From assembly GCA_034522175.1 (NCBI GenBank), contig JAXHLQ010000001.1, positions 4,092,001-4,156,000 of the forward strand: 64,000 nt of DNA, written 5' to 3'. The position numbers were made by a program, and so were the translations under genes. Below are positions 1-8,597 of this stretch, piece by piece. Each line of letters starts with the position of its first letter. Position 1 is the first letter of the stretch. The stretch is from JAIPDZ01 sp034522175. GTDB lineage: Bacteria > Desulfobacterota > DSM-4660 > Desulfatiglandales > Desulfatiglandaceae. The notes beneath the pieces are model-generated. The model saw only the letters and a program-made list of their open reading frames with translations. It made no database searches and was not told where the DNA came from.

Positions 1-20
1 GTGATGGAGCATCATGACCC

Positions 21-1523
21 ATGCGCGTGATTTCAGACTGGTTTAAGCGATTTTTTTCCGACCCCCAGGTGGTTATTCTGACGCTCCTGCTGATTGTGGG
101 GTTCCTGAGTATTGTGTTTCTCGGAAGAATGCTGGCACCGGTATTTGCCAGTGTGATCGTTGCCTATCTCTTAGTGCGCTGTCTCATAAATTTTGTCCTT
201 AATTCTGGCAATTTAACAGCACCGCAAATGGTGGGTTCAATGAAATCACAGTATTCAAATCCCAAATCACAAATCCCGCTGAAGTCGGGATCTTCGACTA
301 TATCCAAATTCCAATCCCGCGCAATCGCGGGATCGAAATTCGAAACAACGCGTGCAAAGGATTGGAGGCACACCCTTGATATGGACCCCAAAATCAATTA
401 AGTGATGCCGGGCGATTTACGACATTCCCACGGGTACTGCCCCGGCCCAAAAGGGAAATTTTTCGTCTTAAACCTTGCGATTTGGTCATTGGGATTTATT
501 TGAAATTTGGTGCTTGGGAGTTGGAGATTCCGCGTCTCTGTCTGTTTTAAGTGGGTTAAATAGGGACCGTTTTCTGCGAATAACATCTTGCCATTATCGG
601 GGACAGAACTTATGAGACGCGGCATTAGAAGGCCTGGTGATTCGCCTCCAGTCGTTCCGCGTGCCAAGGGCGCTTTCGGTTGCACTCGTCTTTTCAGGTT
701 TCAGGGGTTGTTTCCGCTCCTGTGGCGGCAGTCCGTCCAACTCTTTCAGCAGCTGCCCACCATGATGTCATGGAGTCAGGAACAGCTGATGAGACTGCCC
801 GAGCGTTACCCGGACTTTGTGAGTGAACAGCAGATCCTGGACCTCATCGGTTCCCTCCGGGCGGAGTTGGCCCATGTGGGACAACGGCTCTTGTCGATCT
901 CCCTGTTATCGGTGAGGATCGTGATCTGGATCCTCGTCTATATCTTTCTGATGCCGCTGCTGGTTTTCTTTTTGTTAAAGGACAAAGACCGCATCCTGGG
1001 GTGGATCACCGGTTTCATCCCCGAGCACCGACGGCTGGCCGCCAGGGTCTGGCACGAAGTGGATGAGCAGATGGGAAATTATATTCGGGGGAAATTCTAT
1101 GAAATCTTGATCCTATGGTCGGCCAGCTATTTAATTTTCGCGTTACTGGGCTTGGAATTTGCGGTGTTACTGGGATTCTTTGTGGGGCTTTCCGTGCTGG
1201 TTCCCTATTTCGGGGCAGTTTTTATTGCGCTGCCGGTGGCCATGGTGGCCTATTTTCAGTGGGGCCTGTGTCCTCAATTCCTGTACGTGGTCCTGGCATA
1301 CATCGTGATTCAGATTCTGGATGGCAATGTCCTGGTGACCCTCCTGTTTTCCGAGGTGGTCAATCTTCATCCCATTGCCATCATCATTGCGGTGCTCTTT
1401 TTCGGCGGTGTTTTCGGTTTTTGGGGTGTGTTCTTCGCCATCCCTCTGGCCACGCTGGTGAAAGCGATCCTGAATGTGCGACCCGGACCGCCCGTTACAG
1501 ACGGGGATAGCCCGGGGACTTGA
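21..1523 (+). pseudogene. AI-2E family (PerM-like) permease, interrupted
   Basis: This encodes a polytopic inner-membrane protein of the AI-2E/PerM transporter family, whose members have 7-8 membrane segments and exporter-like roles. The first 50 residues (from ATG 21) hold one hydrophobic segment and stop making sense at codon TTA 171. A 450-bp inverted-repeat element follows. If the element and one TTAG copy are removed in thought, the frame rejoins as YLL-EGLVIRLQSFRVPRA, which fits the family. A second break, an apparent single missing base near 703, separates LVFSGF from GLFPLLWRQS. The remaining part to 1523 holds the conserved C-terminal membrane half, including VPYFGA. The family is fairly clear; the present copy is non-functional unless the element excises. 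Confidence 0.8.
175..624. mobile_element. 450-bp MITE-like element with 24-bp imperfect inverted ends
   Basis: The left end (175-198) and the reverse complement of the right end (601-624) match at 19 of 24 positions and share the core GTCTCATAA. The element is flanked by a 4-bp direct duplication TTAG (171-174 and 625-628). Precise removal restores the permease frame, which fixes the boundaries. No convincing transposase frame is present inside. The interior is AT-richer spacer-like sequence with small hairpins such as the one around 279-294. It is most likely a non-autonomous transposon; the parent IS family is not identified. Confidence 0.75.
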
Positions 1524-1870
1524 CCTCGTCTTCAGGCGGAAAAAGCCAGGGAGAGGGATCGATCCTCGGTGGATTGGGACGGCTGATCGACGGCAGGTGA
1601 AACCCCTTTCATCCTTGGACCCAGAACCCAGAACCTGCGATCTTGAGCTTTGAGCGTTTACCCTCGCGCCTCAAACCCAATGCCTTACGCCTCAAACAAG
1701 GACAGCTGCCTTACCCGTCTGAAAGAAGGTAAGGAAAACCCCTCGGAGGGTCAAGCAGAAATCGGCCAGGGTAAAAAGAATAGCTTAACGTATGCCGATT
1801 GTTATGGTAATACGTCAAAAAGCGCATGTAGCCTGGTTCGACAGGCCTGCAAAAAAACAGAAGGTCGCCC
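1524..1870. other. Intergenic spacer, no gene seen
   Basis: About 350 bp between the permease remnant and the next gene. It holds low-complexity phrases such as repeated CTCAAAC/CCTTACGCCTCAAAC words around 1660-1700, but no convincing coding frame, RNA gene or inverted repeat. Confidence 0.5.
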
Positions 1871-2890
1871 ATGCAGCAGGATTTCCATTATTATGCAATC
1901 TATCAGTTGGCCGAACTGGCTGGTTTCAATGCCAATGATTCCGAGACCATTGCGTATGCGTCGCAGTATGTGGATGATTCCACGGAAAGTGAGCCGGTTA
2001 TCCCCTTTGAGGATCAGCACTTCGATACCGTGAGGACGGCTCACTACAACCTGGAGGCCTTTGGCTGGAATGTTCAGAAGAAGATCTACATGCCCTTTCA
2101 CTTCCTGCCCACCACCGTCCGCTGGGCATCCCCTGAAACCTTCTCCTACTGTACAACACCGGCCGGTGAAGACGACCACGCTTCGCTGGCCCATATGCTC
2201 TTCGAGGAGGCCTCGAAGGAATCCACCCGACGGTTCAGGCTGATCCGCATGGGCGTGGCCCTTCACACCATTGCGGATACCTTTGCCCACTTCGGGTTTT
2301 CAGGGCGGCACCATAATGAAAATGATGTGGGGAAGATCTGGCATGCCAGGAAAGGCGGGGGGTGGAAGTTGCAGTTTTTTAGCAGTTACATCGCCGATGT
2401 GTTCGTCCCCAGGATCGGGCACGTGGAAGCCTCATCCTATCCCGACTACCCCTACCTCAAATGGCGGTACGCGAGAGGGGATGGGAGCCAGAAAACCCGG
2501 GACAATCTGGCGTACAGCCTCGATGGCATCAACGCCATCTACAAGAAGCTCAAAGCGGCCAGAACGTCCATCCCATCCCCTTCAGACCTTTCTCAGGACC
2601 ACCCCGCGGATTACAGAACCATCAAGTCGCTCCTTGGGAAGAGCGGGGACCTGGACGATCGCATCGACCGCTGGATCACCTACACCCGGGCCACCGAATA
2701 TGACAAAACCGTCTGGCGGAAGGCCGCACTGAAAGGGGACCATGTGAAGTGGGATCACATGTCCCCGTCTCAGATGAAAGTCCAGTTAGAGAAACTGAAG
2801 GGAAAGGCCGGGTTTGACCAGTCCAAATGGGCCTATTTCCACCGGGCGGCCATGAAGCAGAGGAGTCTGGTGCTCGGGTGGATCAATTAA
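1871..2890 (+). CDS. DUF6765-like protein (HxxxD/H-rich helical hydrolase-like)
   Basis: A 339-residue soluble protein. The N-terminus (QQDFHYYAIYQLAELAGF, then TIAYASQYVDD) and the central HTIADTFAHFGFSG-like block are recognised from memory as the DUF6765 type. This type keeps several spaced histidines and aspartates (HFDTVRTAH, HTIAD, DTFAH, HH) reminiscent of the metal site of zinc-dependent phospholipase C-like helical proteins. That mechanistic link is inference. No signal peptide is seen, and the start follows a weak ribosome-binding region. It stands alone between the permease remnant and the S1 gene. The reaction is unknown. Confidence 0.65.
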   Translation: MQQDFHYYAIYQLAELAGFNANDSETIAYASQYVDDSTESEPVIPFEDQHFDTVRTAHYNLEAFGWNVQKKIYMPFHFLPTTVRWASPETFSYCTTPAGEDDHASLAHMLFEEASKESTRRFRLIRMGVALHTIADTFAHFGFSGRHHNENDVGKIWHARKGGGWKLQFFSSYIADVFVPRIGHVEASSYPDYPYLKWRYARGDGSQKTRDNLAYSLDGINAIYKKLKAARTSIPSPSDLSQDHPADYRTIKSLLGKSGDLDDRIDRWITYTRATEYDKTVWRKAALKGDHVKWDHMSPSQMKVQLEKLKGKAGFDQSKWAYFHRAAMKQRSLVLGWIN

Positions 2891-2986
2891 AGTTGTCTCC
2901 TCCCTCAAAAATGACTTGAATCCAGTGCCTGGGTACAGGCGAGTGAGAAAGGATTGAATTGCGGTTGCAAAGGAGAACAAAATTCT

Positions 2987-4476
2987 ATGGAAGACAGAGA
3001 ACAAAATAACCTCCCCGAGGAGGAACTGCATGATCCAGGTGAGGAGATGGAGGAAGAGGATTTTTCAGCCCTTTTTGAGGCGAGCCTGAACAAGGCGGAT
3101 GAGCAGCGGGTCCAGACCGACGGCAAGGTGACCGGAACCGTGGTGAGCATGGGCGAGGAATGGGCCTTTGTGGATATGGGGCAAAAGAGCGAGGGAGTGA
3201 TCGCTGTCCAGGAACTCCTGGATGAGGAGGGGAGATTGTCCGTCGCCGTCGGGGATACCATCACGGCCTATGTGGTGCGGGTCAGGGACGGGGAGACCGT
3301 CTTGAGCGTCAAGATGACGGCCGCGGCATCGGGCGAGACCCTGGCAGGGGCCCACAGGAGCGGGCTTCCCGTGGAAGGAACCGTGATCTCGGAGCGCAAG
3401 GGGGGCTATGAGGTAAAGGTCTTTGGAAAAGAGGCCTTCTGTCCTTATTCCCAAATGGACCTGCGGAGACCTTCCGATCCCCAAGGATACATCGGGAAAA
3501 AACTCCTCTTCCGGATCATGGACTATGAAAACGGAGGTCGGAACATCGTCCTGTCGCGGCGGCAGATTTTGGAAGAAGAACGGCGGCAAAAGGTGGAGGA
3601 GCTTCGAAAATCCCTCCACGTAGGGGATATGGTCCCAGGCACCATTACCAACCTGGTCCCCTTTGGCGCGTTTGTGGATATCGGTGGCATAGAAGGCCTC
3701 ATCCCCATGTCGGAACTGGCCTGGCGGCGGGTTCAAACGGCAGCCGATGTGGTGGCCCCGGGAGACGCGGTCACGGCAAAGGTCCTGGACCTGGACTGGT
3801 CAGGGGAGCGGATTACCCTGAGTCTCAAGGCCACCGAGGAGGATCCCTGGGCCACGGCCGGAGAGCGCTACAGGGAAGGGACCACCGTGCCCGGGCATGT
3901 CAAGCATTTGGCGCCGTTCGGGGCCTTTGTGCAGCTTGAACCCGGCATAGAGGGGTTGCTCCATATCTCCGCCATGGGGTGGGCAAGCGGGTGTCGCACC
4001 CAAGTGAGGTGGTGTCCGAAGGGGAGGAGATTTCGGTCAGAATCGTCTCCATGGATCCGGATGCCCGCCGTATCGGTCTCGAATTGAGTTACCCCGGGTC
4101 AATGGAAGGAGAGAATGGCAAGGAAGCGGTGGAGGAGGGCGCGGTTCTGACCGGCACCATAGATGCGGTCAAACCCTACGGTGTCTTTGTCCTCCTGCCG
4201 GGCGGAAAGACAGGGCTCCTCCACATCTCCGAGATGGCCGGGGATACCACCGGGGATTTGAGACGCAAATACCCGCCGGGATCGTCCATTACAGTCCAGG
4301 TGCTGAAGGTGGATGCCGGGTCGGGCAAGATAGCGCTGAGAACCAAGGATCTGGCAGCAGCCGAGGAAAAGGCCTCGTTTCAGGCCTTTGAGGCCAAAAA
4401 GGAGAGCGCCGGATCATTGGGGACCATGGCATCGCTCTTCAAGCAGGCCGGTAAAAAGCAAGGGCGGGATCAATAG
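2987..4476 (+). CDS. Five-domain S1 RNA-binding protein (apparent frameshift)
   Basis: This is a cytosolic RNA-binding protein of the ribosomal protein S1/RPS1-like type. After an acidic leader of about 35 residues (EEELHDPGEEMEEEDF) there are five OB-fold S1 domains. The third, fourth and fifth are the most canonical, each with a VPFGAFVD-, APFGAFVQ- or KPYGVFVL-type strand followed by GLIPMSEL, GLLHISAM or GLLHISEM. The start ATG 2987 is preceded by AGGAGA at 2971-2976. The frame breaks inside domain four at about 3978, where one inserted base would give SAMGMGKRVSHPSEVV and read on to 4476. As written, the product would stop at 4087. It probably binds mRNA or assists translation, but is shorter than a six-domain RpsA. 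Confidence 0.8.
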
Positions 4477-4497
4477 CCACAAACGGATCAAGATTCA

Positions 4498-4599
4498 ATG
4501 GCGAAAAAGAAATCCAAGGAAGAGCGCAAAGATGATGGGGATCAGTTTCGTTTGCAGGTGGTTAGCAGTGCGTCTGAGGGATTTGAGCGGGAGAAGTAA
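4498..4599 (+). CDS. Small charged ORF downstream of the S1 gene
   Basis: A possible 33-residue lysine- and glutamate-rich peptide starting MAKKKSKEERKDDGD, beginning 22 bp after the S1 stop. No family is recognised and the ribosome-binding site is weak. It could be a real small gene in the S1 operon or chance. Confidence 0.3.
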   Translation: MAKKKSKEERKDDGDQFRLQVVSSASEGFEREK

Positions 4600-4608
4600 G
4601 ACAAGGGG

Positions 4609-4692
4609 GAGGACATTCAAGCCTGCCTGCGCTATGCCGCGCGTTCCTGCAAAAACGAGATCTGTCTTGACTTGGAGACGGGTGCTGCATGA
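4609..4692 (+). pseudogene. Possible DUF433-type antitoxin 3' remnant
   Basis: The frame reads GEDIQACLRYAARSCKN to a TGA at 4690-4692. DUF433 antitoxin-like proteins end with a very similar EDIQACLxYAA helix. No upstream DUF433 sequence is present, so if the assignment holds this is a 3' scrap at the left edge of the accessory island. Confidence 0.35.
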
Positions 4693-5013
4693 AACTTTTG
4701 ACCGTGCCACAGAACTTTGGGCCTTTCAGCTTTGAGCTTTGAGCTTCCTGCTTACATTCCCAGCCTCCAGAACCCAGCACCCAGTTAAGCCTTGAGCCTG
4801 CAACTTTTATCCCCACCTCCCAGAACCGAGTCCCCAGTGCCCAGAAGCCAGCCCCGTGTTCCCCTTGACTTTCCTGCTCTTGCAGCCATATGACGAGGGA
4901 TTGCTGGCCGAACCCAAATCAGAGCCCGGCGGGCGGCTGCCGTCTGTGGATGAAGCGCGGGGCTTTGTGTTCTTGAGCAAACCCTAAAATTCTCTGCAAT
5001 TTGAACGACTATA
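4693..5013. other. Intergenic, degenerate word repeats
   Basis: About 320 bp without a supported gene. It contains repeated words (GCTTTGAGCTTTGAGCTT near 4730; CCAGAACCCAGCACCCAG near 4766 and a variant near 4820) of the kind seen in several other spacers of this window. Confidence 0.5.
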
Positions 5014-5041
5014 TTGACATACGGCACACATTGTGTTTAAG
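5014..5041 (+). promoter_or_regulatory. Putative sigma70 promoter of the BrnTA-like pair
   Basis: TTGACA at 5014-5019 and TTTAAG at 5036-5041 are separated by 16 bp. The spacer carries the small dyad ACAC-ATT-GTGT just upstream of the -10, a plausible operator for the cognate antitoxin. The toxin ATG lies 9 bp after the -10, so the leader would be very short. Confidence 0.4.
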
Positions 5042-5049
5042 TTCGGTGT

Positions 5050-5331
5050 ATGGCATATTACAAATGGGATCATGAAAAGAATGAAAAGCTTAAGGCTGAA
5101 CGCGGGGTCGGTTTTGAGCAGGTGATTCTACACATAGACCGCGGTGACCTTATGGATGTGGTCAAGCACCCCAATCAATCCAGATATCCAAATCAACAGA
5201 TGCTGATCGTTAAAATCAAAGAATATGCCTATTTGGTCCCATTTGTTGAAGATGAAAAAGGCAAATTCTTGAAAACAATCATTCCGAGCCGGAAAGCGAC
5301 TCGTGATTATTTGAAGGGACGAAATGACTAA
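5050..5331 (+). CDS. BrnT-like type II toxin
   Basis: A 93-residue protein of the DUF497/BrnT ribonuclease-toxin type. The signature pieces are YKWDHEKNEKLKAERGVGFE at the N-terminus and LKTIIPSRKATRDYLKG at the C-terminus, where family members keep the IIPSRKAT block. BrnT toxins fold like RelE and cleave RNA. The gene overlaps the next one by 8 bp (toxin first), the normal order for this family. It is the first gene of the accessory island after the S1 gene. Confidence 0.75.
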   Translation: MAYYKWDHEKNEKLKAERGVGFEQVILHIDRGDLMDVVKHPNQSRYPNQQMLIVKIKEYAYLVPFVEDEKGKFLKTIIPSRKATRDYLKGRND

Positions 5332-5626
5332 ACCGAAACTCGACAAAGAAGAGAGGGAACTTCTTGACAGCTATGAACGAGGGGAATGGAAGTCCGTCAA
5401 GAACCTGAAGGAAGAAATTGAAAAGCATAGAGGATACGCCCGTCAGACATTGAAAAAGGATAAACGGGTAAACATTCGAATTTCATCCATGGTACTTGAT
5501 GAGCTTCAAACACGGGCTGTTGAAGATGGCATGCCATATCAGACATTGATATCCAGCATTCTCCATCGGTTCGTCACCGGTAGACTCGTTGAAAAGTCCA
5601 GATCGAACGAGTCAATGGAGAAATGA
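5324..5626 (+). CDS. CopG/BrnA-like antitoxin
   Basis: A 100-residue protein translationally coupled to the BrnT-like toxin. The C-terminal half reads KRVNIRISSMVLDELQTRAVEDGMP and then YQTLISSILHRFVTGRL, a ribbon-helix-helix pattern with a beta-strand followed by two helices, suited to DNA binding and autoregulation. The N-terminal half, LDKEERELLDSYERGEWKSV, is the toxin-interacting segment in relatives. It likely represses the promoter at 5014-5041. Confidence 0.75.
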   Translation: MTKPKLDKEERELLDSYERGEWKSVKNLKEEIEKHRGYARQTLKKDKRVNIRISSMVLDELQTRAVEDGMPYQTLISSILHRFVTGRLVEKSRSNESMEK

Positions 5627-5686
5627 ACCGCGGACCCACGCAGAAAGACGAGACGTTTTCATACGATCAAAGCCCACGAGCGATAC

Positions 5687-5986
5687 ATGAAGAATCCAGA
5701 CAGAGACAGTGTATCACGCTTAGATGCGCTTCCAAATATTGGGAAGAAGATCGCATCAGCCCTTCATTTGATGGGCATCGATCATCCAAAGCAGCTGATT
5801 GGGATGGAACCATTCAAAATGTATGAGGATTTGTGCATAAGAACAGGACAAAGGCATGACCCCTGCGTGATTGATGTGTTCATGTCGGCTGTTCATTTTA
5901 TGGAGGGTGGTGATCCGCTACCATGGTGGTCGTTTACTCCAGAACGAAAAAGGACCACGCAATCGTCTTCGAAGCATTGTTTTTGA
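5687..5986 (+). CDS. Helix-hairpin-helix Cdd1-like protein
   Basis: A 99-residue protein with one helix-hairpin-helix motif (LDALPNIGKKIASALHLMGI) followed by HPKQLIG, DPCVIDVFMSAVHFMEG and LPWWSFTPERK. This is the layout of the small 'pathogenicity locus' Cdd1 family, thought to bind DNA non-specifically; its role is unknown. The last 20 residues and the 60 bp beyond are duplicated near 7443-7520, so the true C-terminus may once have ended after ERKR. It follows the BrnTA-like pair on the same strand. Confidence 0.65.
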   Translation: MKNPDRDSVSRLDALPNIGKKIASALHLMGIDHPKQLIGMEPFKMYEDLCIRTGQRHDPCVIDVFMSAVHFMEGGDPLPWWSFTPERKRTTQSSSKHCF

Positions 5987-6230
5987 ATTCCTGAGGAGCG
6001 GCGGTCCCCACGCCAACAGTTCTTCAAGTTGACAATTTTAAGTCAGATTGATATAGATTTAACATCTAAAGGCTTGTCATTTCTGACGCAACCGGAGTAA
6101 CCCACGTCGGCCTATCCATTGCCATAATAATAATTCGATCATGGGGAGATGCCTTTAGAAGTATTTCGTCGCCTTTAGTTTCCAGATTCGAAATCTTCTG
6201 GCCTGGAAGATGTCTCTTTTGGAGGATGCC

Positions 6231-6515
6231 ATGGAAAACCTATCACAATTACAGAAAATGTCCCAAAAATATGCTGTATCTACTGAAGAATTTATTCGTT
6301 CGGGAATCATCTCGAATTTGAAGGAAAAGCAGCGGTTGTTGAGGATTGAACGCTTCGAAATGTTGGCAAGATATCAGGCATCGAATGTTGAAGAATTGCA
6401 TCAGAAAATTGTTGAAGGGCAGGTGGCGGAACATCCAGGGTGGGAGGATTTGATCGAACTGAAGAATATTGAACAGGAGATTGAAGAGATACAGCATGAT
6501 ATCACCGATTTATAG
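6231..6515 (+). CDS. Small helical protein, possible antitoxin half of a decayed TA pair
   Basis: About 94 residues from ATG 6231, which follows GGAGG at about 6219. The sequence is helical (YAVSTEEFIRSGIISNLKEK, ENLSQLQKMSQKYA) and ends with an acidic coiled-coil-like tail. No named family is recognised. Directly downstream, frames reading YRRLQSIAEL and then, after a shift, CHDGEEQNVIESFL resemble the remains of a partner gene. An antitoxin role is inference from size and setting. Confidence 0.45.
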   Translation: MENLSQLQKMSQKYAVSTEEFIRSGIISNLKEKQRLLRIERFEMLARYQASNVEELHQKIVEGQVAEHPGWEDLIELKNIEQEIEEIQHDITDL

Positions 6516-6560
6516 ACGACTTCAATCGATTGCGGAACTGTTTCGACCTTTCCCAAACAC

Positions 6561-6677
6561 TGCCACGACGGGGAAGAGCAGAATGTCATCGAAAGTTTCT
6601 TGTCTGATGAACCCGAAAAGGCAGTTGAGGAATCGCTTTCAGCGGTGAGAAAGAAATTGATCGAAATTCTACAATGA
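6561..6677 (+). pseudogene. 3' remnant of an unknown partner gene
   Basis: An open stretch reads CHDGEEQNVIESFLSDEPEK to a TGA at 6675-6677 and has no start codon of its own. The composition is protein-like (acidic helix, then SLSAVRKKLIEIL). It may be the C-terminal part of a gene formerly coupled to the upstream small ORF. Confidence 0.3.
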
Positions 6678-6768
6678 GAGTGGTCAGGGTTCTCTTTGAT
6701 CACCGGTTAGTTGAGAAATGAACCACTGACCCACGTAGACGGGCGCAGACGCATTATTGAAATGAACA

Positions 6769-6798
6769 TTGACAATATACGCCAATGGCGTATAGAAT
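6769..6798 (+). promoter_or_regulatory. Promoter and perfect operator dyad of the HigBA-like operon
   Basis: A perfect inverted repeat, TATACGCC-AAT-GGCGTATA (6776-6794), lies between TTGACA (6769-6774) and a -10-like TAGAAT (6793-6798, 18-bp spacing). The toxin ATG is at 6802, so the transcript would be nearly leaderless, or the real -35 lies further upstream. Autorepression by the downstream HTH antitoxin is the obvious reading. Confidence 0.55.
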
Positions 6799-6801
6799 AT
6801 A

Positions 6802-7116
6802 ATGATATTTCTCGAAACATCTATTTTTACCAAAGAAATACAGAGGCTAACGACAGACGACAACTACCGGATGCTCCAGAATGTTTTGATGCTTCGTCCG
6901 GATGCTGGGGAGTTAATCCGAGGAAGCGGCGGTTTACGAAAAATTCGATGGAATCTTCCAGGAAAAGGAAAGAGGGGCGCATTGCGCGTAATTTACTACT
7001 GGAACCCTCCAGGGAATATTTTTATGCTTTTCCCATACAAAAAGAACGAACAAGAGACTTTGACACCCAAACAATTGAAGGTGCTCAGGGATACAGTAAA
7101 GGAGCTTTTATCGTGA
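6802..7116 (+). CDS. RelE/HigB-like toxin
   Basis: A 104-residue RelE-superfamily mRNA interferase. The N-terminus MIFLETSIFTKEIQRL and the core ELIRGSGGLRKIRWNLPGKG, GALRVIYYW and MLFPYKKNEQETLT match the HigB group. In this group toxins cleave mRNA on the ribosome and are encoded before the antitoxin. Its 3' end overlaps the antitoxin start by 4 bp (GTGA). Confidence 0.85.
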   Translation: MIFLETSIFTKEIQRLTTDDNYRMLQNVLMLRPDAGELIRGSGGLRKIRWNLPGKGKRGALRVIYYWNPPGNIFMLFPYKKNEQETLTPKQLKVLRDTVKELLS

Positions 7117-7409
7117 AAGACGATCATTTTGAAAAACTGGTTGCCAGCGTTAAGGAAGCAGGCGAGATTAAGGCAGGGCGTAAGGCCCCAAGCCGTGTAT
7201 TCGACATTAAGCCACCTGAAATAAGGACTGTTCGAGAGAAACTTAATGTCTCACAAAGTGAGTTTGCACTAATGATTGGCGTCAGTGTTCGGACTCTACA
7301 GAATTGGGAGCAAGGAAGGAGAAAACCTGATGGACCTGCAAAGGCATTGTTGAGAATTGCATCAAGGAACCCGAACGCTGTTCTCGATGCTTTACATATG
7401 GAACAGTAG
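7113..7409 (+). CDS. HigA-like HTH antitoxin
   Basis: A 98-residue protein from GTG 7113, overlapping the toxin stop. An Xre-type helix-turn-helix is visible (LNVSQSEFALMIGVSVRTLQ, then NWEQGRRKP), preceded by a short N-terminal segment ending RVFDIKPPEIRTVREKL. The long upstream extension of this frame to 6711 runs through the promoter and toxin and is not real. It probably binds both HigB and the dyad at 6776-6794. Confidence 0.85.
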   Translation: MKDDHFEKLVASVKEAGEIKAGRKAPSRVFDIKPPEIRTVREKLNVSQSEFALMIGVSVRTLQNWEQGRRKPDGPAKALLRIASRNPNAVLDALHMEQ

Positions 7410-7442
7410 AAATAAATCCTTGATCCCGAACCGCAACTTTTT

Positions 7443-7525
7443 TGCCGTTCCGTGCTGGTCGTTTACTCCAGAACGAAAAGAAACCACACAATCATCTTGG
7501 GACCATTTTTCTTGAATTCTTGAAG
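7443..7525 (+). repeat. Partial second copy of the Cdd1-like 3' end
   Basis: The stretch TGGTCGTTTACTCCAGAACG and the bases after it (to TTGAATTCTTGAAGAG) closely repeat 5927-5997, the 3' end and downstream flank of the Cdd1-like gene, with about 15 differences. In frame it reads CWSFTPERKE. The two direct copies bracket the small-ORF and HigBA segment, which suggests that segment arrived by, or could be lost through, recombination between them. Confidence 0.6.
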
Positions 7526-7600
7526 AGACGTCCTGGGCTAACCGGTCTTGCGTCTCTATTTTGAGACCGGGCGATGAATCTTCTAAGATCAGGAGGGAAC

Positions 7601-8548
7601 ATGGCAGTTGTAAGTCGAAATGGTAAAAAAGCCCTGTTTTTCATGTTTTTGATTGTCGCCGCTATATTCACATGGTCTGTCTTTCACCATGTGCCTTTGT
7701 GTCACGCCGCCCAGCAAAAAGGCATTCAGGTGGTGATCGCCGATCCTTCGGGGGAGCGCGTGGGGCTTTACCAGGGGAGTTATGCGCTGGTCATCGGGGC
7801 GAGTGACTACACAGCCGGGTGGCCGGATCTGGGGAGCGTGCCCGGAGAACTGGACCGGGTGGAGTCGGCCCTTGAAAAACAAGGGTTTCAGGTGACCCGG
7901 GTCATGGACCCGGACTGCCGGGCCCTCAAGCGGGCCTATGAGGATTTTATCAACCGCTACGGCTATACGCCCGGCAATCGCCTGCTGTTTTATTTTTCCG
8001 GCCACGGCCATACCCGCAAAAACGGCACCAAGGGGTATCTGGTACCGGTGGATGCGCCGAATCCCCAACGGGATGAACGGGGGTTTTGAGAAAAGCCTTG
8101 CCCATGAACATGATCCTGGCCTGGTCCCGGCAGTTGGAGGCCCGCCATGCCTTGTTTCTCTTTGACAGCTGTTTTTCCGGCACCGTCTCCCGGCGAGAAG
8201 AAAGTGCGCAACAGCCTCGGCATGGAATTTGTCTATATTCGGCCCGGGAACTTTATGATGGGCAGCCCGTCCAATGAATCGGGCCGGGATGACGATGAAA
8301 CACAGCACCGGGTGACCCTGACCCGGGGATATTATTTGCAGACCACCGAGGTGACTCAAGGGCAGTGGGAGCGGGTCATGGGGACCCGGCCCTGGTCGGG
8401 CAAAAAGTATGTTGAGGAAAATGCCAACCACCCGGCCGTGTATGTATCCTGGAACGATTGCCGGGAATTCATTCGAAAACTGAACCAAAAAGAGGGAACC
8501 AATAAATACCGCCTGCCCACCGAGGCTGAGCCAGGGCGTCTGCTATAG
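7601..8548 (+). pseudogene. Caspase-like / SUMF1 (FGE-like) fusion, truncated; likely former DGR target
   Basis: The start ATG 7601 follows AGGAGG. A signal peptide or membrane anchor (residues 12-32) is followed by a peptidase C14 caspase domain with YALVIGASDY, the catalytic His in FYFSGHGHT and, after a one-base break near 8084, the catalytic Cys in FLFDSCFSGT. The frame then jumps near 8200 into a formylglycine-generating-enzyme/SUMF1 domain (NSLGMEFVYIRPG, GYYLQTTEVTQGQWERVMG, NKYRLPTEAE). Several hundred bases that normally link the domains are missing. The SUMF1 part ends abruptly before the RAG/GFR region that forms the variable surface in retroelement targets. Caspase-SUMF1 proteins are known diversified targets, and the next genes fit that view. 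It is not functional as read. Confidence 0.75.
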
Positions 8549-8597
8549 ATAACTCGAACCCACTTTTACTCATGCCGAGGAACTCGCAGGGCTTATC

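Noticed and set aside
6711..7112. N-terminal extension of the HigA-like frame
   Set aside because: It crosses the promoter, operator and toxin gene in another frame; the GTG at 7113 overlapping the toxin stop is the sensible start.
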